Shown: positions 52,684-62,496 of the stretch, one piece after another | Numbering within the stretch: the stretch's first letter is position 1 | How the letters are laid out: every line of letters starts with the position of its first letter | Assembly (NCBI RefSeq): GCF_030540875.1 | Contig: NZ_JAUOEM010000002.1 | Coordinates: 216,926-280,925 of the forward strand | DNA length: 64,000 nucleotides | Reading direction: 5' to 3' | From: Flavivirga amylovorans | GTDB taxonomy: Bacteria > Bacteroidota > Bacteroidia > Flavobacteriales > Flavobacteriaceae | Translations under genes and position numbers: made by a program | The notes under the pieces: generated by a model | The model's database searches: none | Told to the model about the DNA's origin: nothing | The model's input: only the letters and a program-made list of their open reading frames with translations

Positions 52684-54816
52684 TTAAAATTTAAGATTAT
52701 ATAATAGTTTTAAGTAATATGAACGGCCATAGCCCAATAAAAGCCCACTATTATTTAAAGAATGAATAGCCCCATTTCCAGAGCTACTAACATTTACATT
52801 AGTAACATCTAGTAGGTTTCTAGCTCCAACTGTGGCTTGAATTGCGTTATCGAAAAAAGATTTTTTTATAGAAGTATCTAACCAGTTATAGGCATCAGTA
52901 GTCGTTTTAGAAAACAAAGAATTTCCATTAGCATCCGTTCCTACAGCACTATAGTTTTGTTGTTTTCCGTTGTGTTTTAAAAGAACTGTTACTGCTGTTT
53001 GCCATTTTTTAATTTGATACGTGCCACTGGTATTAATTTGTACAGCATAAAGAAAGTCATCTTCAGAGTTTAATTCATCATTAGCTATTTGAGAAATACC
53101 TTGTAGTGTAGCCCCTAAATTAAACGTCCAATTATCAGTTTTCAAACTGTTTTCTGAAGTAATTCCCCATAATTTGTAAGCGTCAATGTTTATGTATTGA
53201 AACTGTAAAGGTGTATTGTTAACAATAGCTAGATCAATTTTATCCTGTAAATCGATATAGCTGATCTTTAGGGTATTTATAAGTGAAGTATTTTTAAACC
53301 AATTGCGTTTTTTAAAGTTTACAAAAGCAGTGAAACCATTTTCTGGATTCAGATTTTCATTACCTCTTACATCATGATTACTATCTACGAAATAATAGTA
53401 AAGTTCTTCAAAATTTGGTGTTCGGTAGGAGGTACCAATGTTTCCTCGTAGCTCAAAACCATGTTTCATCAAATAGCGTGCGCTTATTGAACCTAAAAAT
53501 TTTGATTGAAATTGTGAATTATATTCATAACGCAAGCCGGGGCGTAATAGAATTTTATCAGAAAGATTGATTTCTGAAGAACCAAATAAGGCATAATTAT
53601 TTTGAGACTGTTCTTTGTCTTGTTGTGTAATAGCTCCCGAAGCTTGTGTGTCAAATCCTTTTATTAGGCGAGTTTCATAGCCCAGCTGAAAGTTATAAAA
53701 GTTATTTTTAACCAGATTATTGATGTTTCCTTTTGAAAAAAACACCTTGCTAGACTGATACACTTCGTCAGTCTCATTGCTCCTCTCTTCAGTAACGATG
53801 AAGTAATTAAATTCGTTTAAATGACGCTTTTGTTGCTGATAAGAAACAGAAGCATTGTAATTCACTCCAGAATTTAACTTACCGTTTACGCTCAAATTAT
53901 TAACGAATCTATTGGTTGTAAAAATTCTATCAGTTGCAGATGGGTTACTTGTTTGTGATTGTGTATCTATATTAGCTCTAACTGCTGCATCGTGATAATT
54001 TATAATTTCATTGAAGTAATCAAACTTATAAAATAGTTTAAAGTTCTCTTTACTATAGTTTAGTAATGCGTTAGTGTTTATTTGTGTTTTAGGCAACCAA
54101 TCGTAGCCCCTTAAACCATCATTTTGATAATGGTTTTTTCCTTGTCTATCATTATAAAACCCAGCAAATTGATTTCTGTTAACACCAGCCCTAGCAAACC
54201 AATTTTTTTTGAAATTATGACCAATGTTTAGGGCTTGTATATGTCTACCTTTGTTAAACCAAGCATACTCATCACTTACCGTTTCTTCTTGTATAACTGT
54301 TTGAATTTTCCATTCACTACTAATTGTCTTTTTGGTTATAATATTAATAACGCCAGAAACAGCATTGGCTCCATATTCAACCCCCATAGCACCTTCAACG
54401 ATCTCGATACGTTCTACATCATCAAGATTTATTTGTGTTAAATCTATATTGTTTCCAAGTCCGCTATCGCTTACTAGCGGAATATTATCGACCAGAATAT
54501 TGAAGTATTGAGCGTCTAAACCAAAAAAAGAAATAGTTGATTTTCCAGTTTGCGCATTCGGAATGATAGTTAAGTTTAAATTGAAATTTAATAGGTCCGC
54601 TAAATTATTAGCTGCCTGATTTTCAATTTGCTCTCTTTTTATTACAATAACGTTATGAACCGATTTCTTTATAGATTGCGGATTATATTGTCCAGTAACA
54701 ACAACCTCTTCTAAACTATTAACTTTTACTGAATCTTGTTTTACTTCTTGAGAAAATATCAGGCAAGAAAAAAAAATTGAAAAATAAATGCCGAAATAGT
54801 TTTTATTTAGAATCAT
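52684..54816 (-). CDS. TonB-dependent receptor (heme/iron type), partner of HmuY
   Basis: 710 residues. Signal peptide to about residue 22, TonB-box-like SLEEVVVTGQYNP, plug domain (NNLADLLNFNLNLTIIPN, VERIEIVEGAMGVEYGANAVSGVINIIT) and a 22-strand-type barrel ending in a terminal phenylalanine (LLYNLKF). There is no carboxypeptidase-like N-terminal domain, unlike SusC types. Transcription starts at a TATATTTG box overlapped from upstream by a dyad, so repression by an iron regulator is likely. Confidence 0.93.
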   Translation of the reverse strand: MILNKNYFGIYFSIFFSCLIFSQEVKQDSVKVNSLEEVVVTGQYNPQSIKKSVHNVIVIKREQIENQAANNLADLLNFNLNLTIIPNAQTGKSTISFFGLDAQYFNILVDNIPLVSDSGLGNNIDLTQINLDDVERIEIVEGAMGVEYGANAVSGVINIITKKTISSEWKIQTVIQEETVSDEYAWFNKGRHIQALNIGHNFKKNWFARAGVNRNQFAGFYNDRQGKNHYQNDGLRGYDWLPKTQINTNALLNYSKENFKLFYKFDYFNEIINYHDAAVRANIDTQSQTSNPSATDRIFTTNRFVNNLSVNGKLNSGVNYNASVSYQQQKRHLNEFNYFIVTEERSNETDEVYQSSKVFFSKGNINNLVKNNFYNFQLGYETRLIKGFDTQASGAITQQDKEQSQNNYALFGSSEINLSDKILLRPGLRYEYNSQFQSKFLGSISARYLMKHGFELRGNIGTSYRTPNFEELYYYFVDSNHDVRGNENLNPENGFTAFVNFKKRNWFKNTSLINTLKISYIDLQDKIDLAIVNNTPLQFQYINIDAYKLWGITSENSLKTDNWTFNLGATLQGISQIANDELNSEDDFLYAVQINTSGTYQIKKWQTAVTVLLKHNGKQQNYSAVGTDANGNSLFSKTTTDAYNWLDTSIKKSFFDNAIQATVGARNLLDVTNVNVSSSGNGAIHSLNNSGLLLGYGRSYYLKLLYNLKF

Positions 54817-54834
54817 TCTTAATTAAATTTGCTG

Positions 54835-54842
54835 CAAATATA
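54835..54842 (-). promoter_or_regulatory. -7 box of the TonB receptor/HmuY operon
   Basis: TATATTTG on the minus strand, 19 bases above the receptor start codon; exact TAnnTTTG. Confidence 0.6.
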
Positions 54843-54844
54843 TA

Positions 54845-54871
54845 TCTTATTTTAATTCAGTCTAAATAAGA
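54845..54871. promoter_or_regulatory. Dyad operator candidate between the two iron operons
   Basis: TCTTATTT - 11 bases - AAATAAGA, perfect 8-bp arms, in the 104-bp divergent region. It sits between the -7 and -33 positions of the leftward promoter and upstream of the rightward one, the place for a shared repressor such as a Fur- or DtxR-type iron regulator. Regulator identity is inferred. Confidence 0.55.
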
Positions 54872-54920
54872 ATAGATTAAATTTTAATTTTTTTCAATTA
54901 ATAAAATCAAACCATTAAAA

Positions 54921-55826
54921 ATGAGACAATTATCGATTTTTTCACTATTAATTCTAGCTTTTTCAATGCATGGAAATGCTCAAAGCAAGAAAAAACAAGA
55001 TGCAGAAGCCATTAAAAAAATGTGTGGATGCTATGAAGTGACTTTCAATTTTGCAGAAACCTTTAACTATAGTGAAGACTCACTTTACAAGCCATCTAAA
55101 ACAAAGAGGGATAAAGGTCTGGAGTGGGCACAATTGGTTGAAGATGATAAAAACAAAATAGCTATTCAGCATATTCTTCAAGTGGGAGATTCTTCTAAAC
55201 CACATATTGTAAAACATTGGAGACAAGATTGGCTTTATGAGAATACTGATTTTTATATGTTTAATGGGGATAACACTTGGAAATATGTTTCTAAGCCAAA
55301 ATCTGAAGTTAAAGAGCAATGGACTCAAAAAGTATATCAGGTTGACGACAGTCCAAGATATGAAGGTACAGCAACTTGGGTGCATGTAGATGGTAAGAGT
55401 TATTGGGAAAACATAACGGATGCACCATTACCAAGACGTGAATATACTAAACGAAGTGATTACAATGTAACCGTTAGAGGCAACCGCCATGAGATTACTA
55501 AAAATGGCTGGGTACACGACCAGGATAATGCTAAAGTAATTCGTGAAGATGGAAAATCAGATGTGATTTTGGCAAAAGAAAAAGGTTATAATACGTATGT
55601 GCAAGTTGATGACAGTAGGTGTAAGGCTGCTGCAACTTGGTGGAAGGAAAATCAAGGAAAATGGGCTTTAGTACGTGCCAAATGGTCTGATGTTTATAAT
55701 AGAAATCAAAACTTAGCATTAGAACCAAAAGTTGAAAATAAACAGCTTTATAAATATTTGTTTTCTGATGATTACAATAAAGCTGATGACATAAATAAAG
55801 TGATAGAATCTTTTGTAAAAAAATAA
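54921..55826 (+). CDS. DUF6607 family secreted protein
   Basis: 301 residues with signal peptide (FSMHGNAQS). The motif CGCYEVTFNFAETFNY lies just after it, with blocks rich in Trp (KHWRQDWLYEN, NTWKYVSKP, TATWVHVDGKSYWEN, AATWWKENQGKWALVRAKW). These fit DUF6607, a family seen near TonB receptors for iron. Function unknown; perhaps a periplasmic substrate or degradation protein. First gene of the 7-gene iron operon, followed after 30 bp by the receptor. Confidence 0.82.
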   Translation: MRQLSIFSLLILAFSMHGNAQSKKKQDAEAIKKMCGCYEVTFNFAETFNYSEDSLYKPSKTKRDKGLEWAQLVEDDKNKIAIQHILQVGDSSKPHIVKHWRQDWLYENTDFYMFNGDNTWKYVSKPKSEVKEQWTQKVYQVDDSPRYEGTATWVHVDGKSYWENITDAPLPRREYTKRSDYNVTVRGNRHEITKNGWVHDQDNAKVIREDGKSDVILAKEKGYNTYVQVDDSRCKAAATWWKENQGKWALVRAKWSDVYNRNQNLALEPKVENKQLYKYLFSDDYNKADDINKVIESFVKK

Positions 55827-55856
55827 CCAAAAAATTAGAGAACCAAGAAATTAAAG

Positions 55857-58283
55857 ATGAAAAAAATACTATCAATATTACTACTTAGTTGTGGTATTAT
55901 ACACTTTGCTTACAGTCAGGCAACACTTAAAGGAATTGTGAAAAGTAATACGAATGAAGCTATTCCATATGCAAGTATATCTATCAACGGTGCTAAACTA
56001 GGAACCAATGCATCAACCGATGGTACTTTTACGATTAATAATGTGCCTTTTTCCACGTATAAAATTATTATAAGTGCTGTAGGTTATAAAAAAACCATAC
56101 AAGAAATTAATGTAAATGGTGATCTTTTGGATATCATATTCATACTAGAAGAAGGTGATGAATTAGACGAAATTGAACTTTTTGGTTCAAGAAATAAAAG
56201 GGCAGAAAAACTTGAAACACTTACAAGGTTACCTCTTGCTCCCAATGAACAATTGCAAAGTATTTCTATTCTATCGAACAAGCTTATTGAACAACAAAAT
56301 GCTTTAACACTTAGTGATGTTACCAAAAATGTTGCCGGTGTTTACACCTTTGCTACTTACGGAAATATTAGAGAAAGCATGTCTTTAAGAGGGTATAGAG
56401 GCATTCCATTACTTAAAAATGGTGTTAGAATTAATTCTGATTTTAGAGGCATAGGCGTTATTACAGATATGGCAGGTGTCGATAATATCCAGGTACTAAA
56501 AGGAGTATCAGCTATTAGTCAAGGTTTGGGAGGTGATTTAGGTTCCGCGGGAGGTGTTATTAATATCGTTACAAAAACACCTAAATTTTACGATGGTGGT
56601 GAAATAAGTTTAAGAGCCGGTAGTTTTGGTATGGTACGACCTGTATTTGATTTTTATGGGCCTTTAGATAAAAAGAAAACAGTGGCTTTTAGAGTGGCAG
56701 GTTCTTACGATAGAGCAGATAGTTATAGAGTAAAAGTAAATTCAGAACGTTTTTACATCAACCCTTCAATTGCCTGGAAACCTAACGATAAAACCAAGAT
56801 CTTTTTTGAAATGGATTATATGGATGATAGTAGAACTCCAGATCAAGGCACTATTAATTTAGGCGATTATGCGACCAATAATATTTTGAAATTACCAGAC
56901 AATAAATTTTTAGGCTTTGAATCGGATAGAGCGAATAGTGTCAATACAACCTATGCGGTAAGATTCGAAAGAGAAATTAATGATCATCTAAAAATTAAAG
57001 GTGGGTACTTTGCTTCAGATTTAGAAACCTATAGCGAAACATCTTATGCATTTGAAGGTGGTGGAAGAACTGGTTTGCCAGAACTTGCAAGTACGCAACG
57101 ATATAGAGAATACTATGCAGATGGAAGAAAAGATAAAAATAGTGTACTGCAAATAGATTTAGTAGGCAAAGATGTAAAAACAGGAGCTTTAAAACACACA
57201 TTTCAAGTTGGGATAGATTATAGAAATACAAATTTCGATAACACGGCATATATAACCACATATCCAAATACTGATGCCTATATAGATATTATTGATGTTA
57301 ATCAGCCTATAAATAATATATTGCCAGAAGGTGTTTCTGTTGCTCCAAATCCTGCCAGGGCATCAGGGTCTCAAACAAAATCTTATGGGTTTACAATTCA
57401 AGATAAAGTTTCAATAACCTCATGGGCAGATGTGTTTTTAGGTATTCGCTATACCTCTTTAGAGCGCACCAAAGGAAACTTTATTGGAAGAAGCTTAACA
57501 GGAGCAAAAAGAGATGACGCGTTTAATCCTTTAATGGGATTCAATATAAAACCTATAGAAAATATTATAGTCTTCGGATCGTATGCCAGCAGTTCAAATC
57601 CTATGACCTCATTTTATAGAGATATTGATGGTAATGAATTAGGAACAGAACGTTGGGATCAATTTGAAACAGGTATAAAATCGACATGGTTTGATAAAGC
57701 CTTGCGTTTTAATGTTACTTATTTCTCTACTTATAGCAAGAATTTAAATTTAGAAGCTATTGACGCAGCTGGAACCTTTTTAGGGTATTATTTAAAGGGA
57801 GGAGAAGATACCAGAAGTGGTGTTGAGGTTGAATTAATAGGTCGCATATTGCCAAATTTAGAGATCATAGGAGGCTATTCTTATTTAGATGCCAAGTATA
57901 AAGACCATATATCGTATTACTTTAACTCCAGTCCTATTAACACACCAAAGCATACAGCAAATTTATGGCTACACTATGGATTTAAGAACGTTCTAGATGG
58001 ACTGTCTTTAGGTGCAGGAGCTTATTATTTAGGAGAGCGGCCACATAATGTATGGTCTAGAAACTATACCCATACGGGAGTCGTTCCAGGTGTTAAACCA
58101 TTCGATTTAAAAGCATATACAACGGTAAACGTGCAAGCGTCCTATAAGTTTAATAATGCTTTGAGTTTAGATGTTTTTGGGAATAATATTTTCAATGAAT
58201 TAGGATTTAACGCCTATAGAACAGTATACATTAATAGAATACAGCCAGCTAGTTTTGGAAGCACCCTACGCTATAAATTTTAA
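55857..58283 (+). CDS. TonB-dependent siderophore-type receptor with carboxypeptidase-regulatory-like domain
   Basis: 808 residues. Signal peptide (1-20), a CarboxypepD_reg-like domain (about 22-96, ATLKGIVKSNTNEAIPYAS), TonB-box region (DELDEIELFGSRN), plug (QNALTLSDVTKNVAGVY, SMSLRGYRG, VDNIQVLKGVSAI, GGVINIVTKTP) and a barrel ending STLRYKF. The plug pattern 'GV....... R...RG' and FNELGFNAYRTVY near the end are typical of ferric-siderophore receptors. The exact ligand is unknown. Confidence 0.93.
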   Translation: MKKILSILLLSCGIIHFAYSQATLKGIVKSNTNEAIPYASISINGAKLGTNASTDGTFTINNVPFSTYKIIISAVGYKKTIQEINVNGDLLDIIFILEEGDELDEIELFGSRNKRAEKLETLTRLPLAPNEQLQSISILSNKLIEQQNALTLSDVTKNVAGVYTFATYGNIRESMSLRGYRGIPLLKNGVRINSDFRGIGVITDMAGVDNIQVLKGVSAISQGLGGDLGSAGGVINIVTKTPKFYDGGEISLRAGSFGMVRPVFDFYGPLDKKKTVAFRVAGSYDRADSYRVKVNSERFYINPSIAWKPNDKTKIFFEMDYMDDSRTPDQGTINLGDYATNNILKLPDNKFLGFESDRANSVNTTYAVRFEREINDHLKIKGGYFASDLETYSETSYAFEGGGRTGLPELASTQRYREYYADGRKDKNSVLQIDLVGKDVKTGALKHTFQVGIDYRNTNFDNTAYITTYPNTDAYIDIIDVNQPINNILPEGVSVAPNPARASGSQTKSYGFTIQDKVSITSWADVFLGIRYTSLERTKGNFIGRSLTGAKRDDAFNPLMGFNIKPIENIIVFGSYASSSNPMTSFYRDIDGNELGTERWDQFETGIKSTWFDKALRFNVTYFSTYSKNLNLEAIDAAGTFLGYYLKGGEDTRSGVEVELIGRILPNLEIIGGYSYLDAKYKDHISYYFNSSPINTPKHTANLWLHYGFKNVLDGLSLGAGAYYLGERPHNVWSRNYTHTGVVPGVKPFDLKAYTTVNVQASYKFNNALSLDVFGNNIFNELGFNAYRTVYINRIQPASFGSTLRYKF

Positions 58284-58292
58284 TTTGAGACA

Positions 58293-59786
58293 ATGAATAA
58301 ATTAAAAACAGTACTGCTAATGGTTTTGCTTGTAAATGTTTTACAGGCCCAAACAAAAAACATTTTTTTAAGTAGAGAATTCTGGAAAACATCCCCAAAA
58401 ATAGAGATTGTAGAGCAAAAAATTAAAGAAGGCCATAATATTTCAGAACTCAATCAATATGGGTTTGATGCTGTAGTATATGCCATATTAGAAAAAGTAC
58501 CTAACACCCTAATTAAGTATTTGCTTTCAAAAAAAGGGAACTCGGTTAATAAGCTTACTCATGATAAGAGAACTTATGTTTTTTGGGCAGCCTATGCGAA
58601 TAATGTTGAGTTAATGGCTTATCTCATAGATAGAAATGCGAGAATGGATTTAAAGGATGCTCATCATTTTTCAGTATTAACATTTGCCGCAGCTACAGGT
58701 CAAACAAATAAACAAATTTATGATCTATGTATAAAAAACGGCATCGATATTAAAAATGATAAAGATGAACATGGTGCCAATGCATTATTATTGATTGCTC
58801 CCTTTCTTAAGGATATAACACTAATAGAATATTTTACATCCAAGGGCATAGATATTCATAGTACTGACGATATTGGTAATGGTATTTTTAATTATGCAGC
58901 AAAAAATGGCAATATAGAAATAATGAAACGCTTAATTAAGTTAGGTGTTTCATACAATACACTAAATAATGAAGGCGGCAATGCTATCATTTTTGCGAGC
59001 CAAGGTACCAGACAACACATTAATTCTATAGAAACTTTTAAATATTTAGAGTCTTTGGGAATTAATTCAAATGTTACAACTACTAAAGGTGTAACGCCTT
59101 TACATGCTTTGGCATATAGAAGTAAGGATATCTCGACATTTAATTATTTTATAGATAAAGGCGTAGATGTTAATCAAGCTACAAGTGATGGTAATACTCC
59201 TTTTTTAAATGCAGCAAATAATAATACAATTACTATTGTTTCTCATTTATTCAAGCAGGTAAAAAACATCAATTTTACAAATAAAGATGGTAAATCTGCG
59301 CTCACAAATGCAGTATATAAGAATAGTATTGACGTTGTTGAGTTTCTTTTAAAGCAAGGAGCAGATACTTCTATTAAAGACAAAAACGGGAACAATCTTA
59401 CATACTATCTTTTTAAAAGTTTCGATTTAAAAAACATAGATACATTCAATAAAAAGTTAGCCTTGCTTATCAAGCACAATTTGGATTTAAAGGAGACTCA
59501 AGGAAATGGAGATACGCTATTTCATTTAGCATTAGAAACAGGTAATTTGGATTTATTAAAACGTGTAAATACTATGGGAATAAATATAAATACTAAAAAT
59601 AATGATGGGATTTCCCCTTTGCAAGAAGCAGTTATGAAAGCCAAAGACGATACTGTATTAAAGTATTTATTGTCCGTTGGCGCAGATAAAACTGTTAAAA
59701 CCGATTTTGATGAAACAATTTATGATTTAGCAAAAGAAAACGAATTGCTCAAAACTCATAATATCGATATTAATTTTTTAAAATAA
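58293..59786 (+). CDS. Secreted ankyrin-repeat protein
   Basis: 497 residues. Signal peptide (1-20, VNVLQAQ), then about 10-12 ankyrin repeats from residue ~45 to 490 (YVFWAAYANNVELMAYLIDRNARMD, GVTPLHALAYRSKD, GKSALTNAVYKNSIDVVEFLLKQGADTS, GISPLQEAVMKAKDD). Ankyrin repeats bind proteins. An exported version in an iron operon suggests a periplasmic scaffold or regulator for the receptor or reductase. Gaps of 9 and 6 bp to the neighbours. Confidence 0.9.
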   Translation: MNKLKTVLLMVLLVNVLQAQTKNIFLSREFWKTSPKIEIVEQKIKEGHNISELNQYGFDAVVYAILEKVPNTLIKYLLSKKGNSVNKLTHDKRTYVFWAAYANNVELMAYLIDRNARMDLKDAHHFSVLTFAAATGQTNKQIYDLCIKNGIDIKNDKDEHGANALLLIAPFLKDITLIEYFTSKGIDIHSTDDIGNGIFNYAAKNGNIEIMKRLIKLGVSYNTLNNEGGNAIIFASQGTRQHINSIETFKYLESLGINSNVTTTKGVTPLHALAYRSKDISTFNYFIDKGVDVNQATSDGNTPFLNAANNNTITIVSHLFKQVKNINFTNKDGKSALTNAVYKNSIDVVEFLLKQGADTSIKDKNGNNLTYYLFKSFDLKNIDTFNKKLALLIKHNLDLKETQGNGDTLFHLALETGNLDLLKRVNTMGININTKNNDGISPLQEAVMKAKDDTVLKYLLSVGADKTVKTDFDETIYDLAKENELLKTHNIDINFLK

Positions 59787-59792
59787 TAACAG

Positions 59793-60281
59793 ATGAAGCG
59801 TATTAAAACAATTAAAATAATATCACTTCTTATGCTTTTTATGCTATTAGGGTTTAAAAATAAAGCAGAAACCACAACATATAAGTGCATGATCCAAATG
59901 ACGAATTATTCTGGAGAAGGGGCTTATGTTATTATTTCATTATTAAATCCAGAAGGCAAATATGAAAAAACATTATACGTGCAGGGAGATGATGATGAAT
60001 GGTATTCTGAAATAACAGCCTGGTGGAAATTTCAAGGAAAAAGACGGACAGATATTGATGCCATAACAGGAGCAACAATAAGTGGTGGCGGGCGTATGAT
60101 AAGTGTTATCGAGATTGAAAATAGCAAAATAGATACGGGTTATAAAATACGTTTTGAAACCGCTGTGGAAAATCAGGAATATTATAAAGATGATGTAGAA
60201 TTTGAGCTTACATCCGAAACCATAAAAAATAAAATAGAAGGAACAGGCTTCATACGTTACGTTCGTATGATGGCACAATAA
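59793..60281 (+). CDS. DUF2271 protein, candidate flavinylated periplasmic electron carrier
   Basis: 162 residues. N-terminal signal or anchor (8-21). The domain matches DUF2271 (MTNYSGEGAYVIISLLNP.GKYEKTLYVQGDDDEWY). It contains D89-A-I-T-G-A-T95 (DIDAITGATISGG). D-x-x-[TS]-G-A-[TS] is the acceptor motif that ApbE-type enzymes use to attach FMN through phosphothreonine in NqrC/RnfG and FMN-binding domains, so Thr95 is the predicted site. Located immediately before the PepSY-flavin reductase (11 bp), it could take electrons from it. I infer flavinylation; it is not shown. Confidence 0.85.
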   Translation: MKRIKTIKIISLLMLFMLLGFKNKAETTTYKCMIQMTNYSGEGAYVIISLLNPEGKYEKTLYVQGDDDEWYSEITAWWKFQGKRRTDIDAITGATISGGGRMISVIEIENSKIDTGYKIRFETAVENQEYYKDDVEFELTSETIKNKIEGTGFIRYVRMMAQ

Positions 60282-60292
60282 AAAGATCCCAA

Positions 60293-62485
60293 ATGACCAT
60301 TTCTATATGGAGATATAGCCACCTTACTTTGGCTATATCTTCTTCTATATTCATATTATTAGCAGCCTTAACAGGTATAGTTTTAGCGTTTGAACCTATT
60401 TCAAATCAGCTAAAACCTTATGCTGTAAAGCATGCTGATGCCCTTTCGCTTTCTAAAACCGTAGAAAACCTACAAGCTGAATATGATGAGGTAATACATG
60501 TAGAAAAGGATAAAAACAATTTTGTAATAGCTTCTGTTATTACAAAAGACGGCAAAAATGAAACCTTTTATATAAATCCATTTACTGCTAAAAAAATAGG
60601 CGATATTATTGAAAAAGCACCATTTTTTAAATTTGTTACCAATTTACATAGGTCATTGTTTTTAAAGTCTACAGGAAGGGTTCTTGTAGGTTTTATATCC
60701 TTTTTACTCTTTTTAATGGCCGTTACTGGTGTGTTTCTAATTATTAAGCGACAAGGCGGTGTAAAACGTTTCTTTTCAAAAATGATTAAAGAAAATTTTA
60801 ATCAGTATTACCATATCATTATTGGAAGGTATGTTTTAATACCTATTGTAATAGTTACGCTTTCGGGCGTTTATTTATCGTTGGAAAAGTTTTCGTTATT
60901 GCCATCAGAAAAAAAACCACATGACATAAATGAAGAACTTTTAGTAGGAACACCTAAAATAAAAGTTCAGGATTTCAGTCTTTTTAAAACCCTTACTTTA
61001 AATGATATTCAGCGTGTTGAATTTCCTTTTTCTGATGCTATTGAGGACTATTTTGTTTTAAAGCTTAATGATAAAGAATGGCTTGTAAATCAATATAACG
61101 GAGCCATAATAAGTGAAAAAAAACAAAATTTGGTAGCTTTAGTTTCAAGTTGGAGTATGCTATTACATACAGGCCAGGGTTCTATAATGTGGTCTGTTAT
61201 TTTGCTGTTAACTTGTATTGCTATCTTGTTTTTTATGTTTTCGGGGTTTGCTATGACACTAAACCGCAGAAAAAATAGTATCAAAATTAAAAACAAATTT
61301 AGCAAAGACGCTGCTGAGTATATTATTTTAGTTGGTTCGGAAACAGGAAGCACTTATGGTTTTGCAAAAGCTTTGTATAAAGCTTTAATTGCAGAAGGTA
61401 AATCGGTATTTGTTTCAGAATTAAATGCGTATTCCAGCTATAAAAAAGCAGAACATTTGGTGGTATTTACATCTACTTATGGGGATGGAGAGCCTCCCAC
61501 AAATGCAAAGAATTTTGAAAAATTGGTTGGTCATGTTTATCAGAACAAGATCCTTAAGTACTCCGTTGTTGGTTTTGGTTCTTTAGCTTATAAAGGCTTT
61601 TGTAAGTATGCTATTGTGGTAGATTCTTTATTGCAACTACACCAGAAGTTTATTCCGAATTTATCCCTTCATAAAATTAATAACCAATCTTTTGACGCTT
61701 TTAAGGACTGGGCATCTTCGTGGAGTAAAAACAAAGGCTTAAATCTAAAAATTGAAAAACCTGTAAACACACCTCAGCCTAAAAATTCAAAATTATTTAA
61801 AGTGGTTAGCAGATCTATGGTTAATTCCGATAACTCTTTTTTGCTTGAATTAGAGCTTGCCCAGAAGTTAAAATTTAACTCTGGAGATTTGTTTAAAGTA
61901 TATCCAAAGAACGAACAAAGAGAACGTTTATACTCTATTGGTAAAATAAATGAAAATATAGTATTAAGCATTAAAAAACATGAGTTCGGAGTATGCTCAG
62001 GTTATTTTAGTAAACTTAAAAAAAACGATATGGTACTAGCAGATATAAAACAAAATAAAGATTTTAATTTTCCTGTAAATGTGAAAGAAGTCGTTATGAT
62101 TTCTAATGGGACGGGGATTGCACCATTCTTGGGGATGATTAATAATCAGGATTCTAATTCTGTAAAATCACATTTGTTTTGGGGTGGACGGACGAAAGAT
62201 TCTTATCAAATCTATTCAGAATTAATAGATAAAGCTTTTTATAGCAAAAAACTATCTGGACTTTACATTAGTTTTTCAAAAGAGGAAAGTCAAAAAAGAT
62301 ATGTGCAAAATTCAATAGTAGAAAAAAGTGATTTAATATCTCGGGTATTAAAAAGTGATGGTGTTATTATGATTTGTGGATCAATAGCTATGCAAAACGA
62401 TGTTCTGGAAACATTAGAAAGTATCTCTGAATCTAAATTGAATAGGCCTTTAAATCTAAATCAAATTAAAACAGATTGTTATTAA
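60293..62485 (+). CDS. PepSY-TM / flavodoxin / NAD(P)H reductase fusion (ferric-substrate reductase)
   Basis: 730 residues. Membrane helices are near 11-33, 128-150, 173-195 and 297-319, with His10, His119, His174 and His292 at helix ends, good candidates for two b-heme ligand pairs. The periplasmic PepSY-type segments lie at ~40-118 and ~200-290. A flavodoxin domain starts at ~343 (LVGSETGSTYGFAKAL; STYGDGEPPTNA). A ferredoxin-reductase-like FAD/NAD(P) module occupies the last ~230 residues (RLYSIGKI, VMISNGTGIAPFLGMI, MICGSIAMQNDV). It moves electrons from NAD(P)H across the inner membrane. Its context with a siderophore receptor and DUF2271 supports ferric-siderophore or heme reduction. 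Confidence 0.9.
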   Translation: MTISIWRYSHLTLAISSSIFILLAALTGIVLAFEPISNQLKPYAVKHADALSLSKTVENLQAEYDEVIHVEKDKNNFVIASVITKDGKNETFYINPFTAKKIGDIIEKAPFFKFVTNLHRSLFLKSTGRVLVGFISFLLFLMAVTGVFLIIKRQGGVKRFFSKMIKENFNQYYHIIIGRYVLIPIVIVTLSGVYLSLEKFSLLPSEKKPHDINEELLVGTPKIKVQDFSLFKTLTLNDIQRVEFPFSDAIEDYFVLKLNDKEWLVNQYNGAIISEKKQNLVALVSSWSMLLHTGQGSIMWSVILLLTCIAILFFMFSGFAMTLNRRKNSIKIKNKFSKDAAEYIILVGSETGSTYGFAKALYKALIAEGKSVFVSELNAYSSYKKAEHLVVFTSTYGDGEPPTNAKNFEKLVGHVYQNKILKYSVVGFGSLAYKGFCKYAIVVDSLLQLHQKFIPNLSLHKINNQSFDAFKDWASSWSKNKGLNLKIEKPVNTPQPKNSKLFKVVSRSMVNSDNSFLLELELAQKLKFNSGDLFKVYPKNEQRERLYSIGKINENIVLSIKKHEFGVCSGYFSKLKKNDMVLADIKQNKDFNFPVNVKEVVMISNGTGIAPFLGMINNQDSNSVKSHLFWGGRTKDSYQIYSELIDKAFYSKKLSGLYISFSKEESQKRYVQNSIVEKSDLISRVLKSDGVIMICGSIAMQNDVLETLESISESKLNRPLNLNQIKTDCY

Positions 62486-62496
62486 TATAAAAATGT

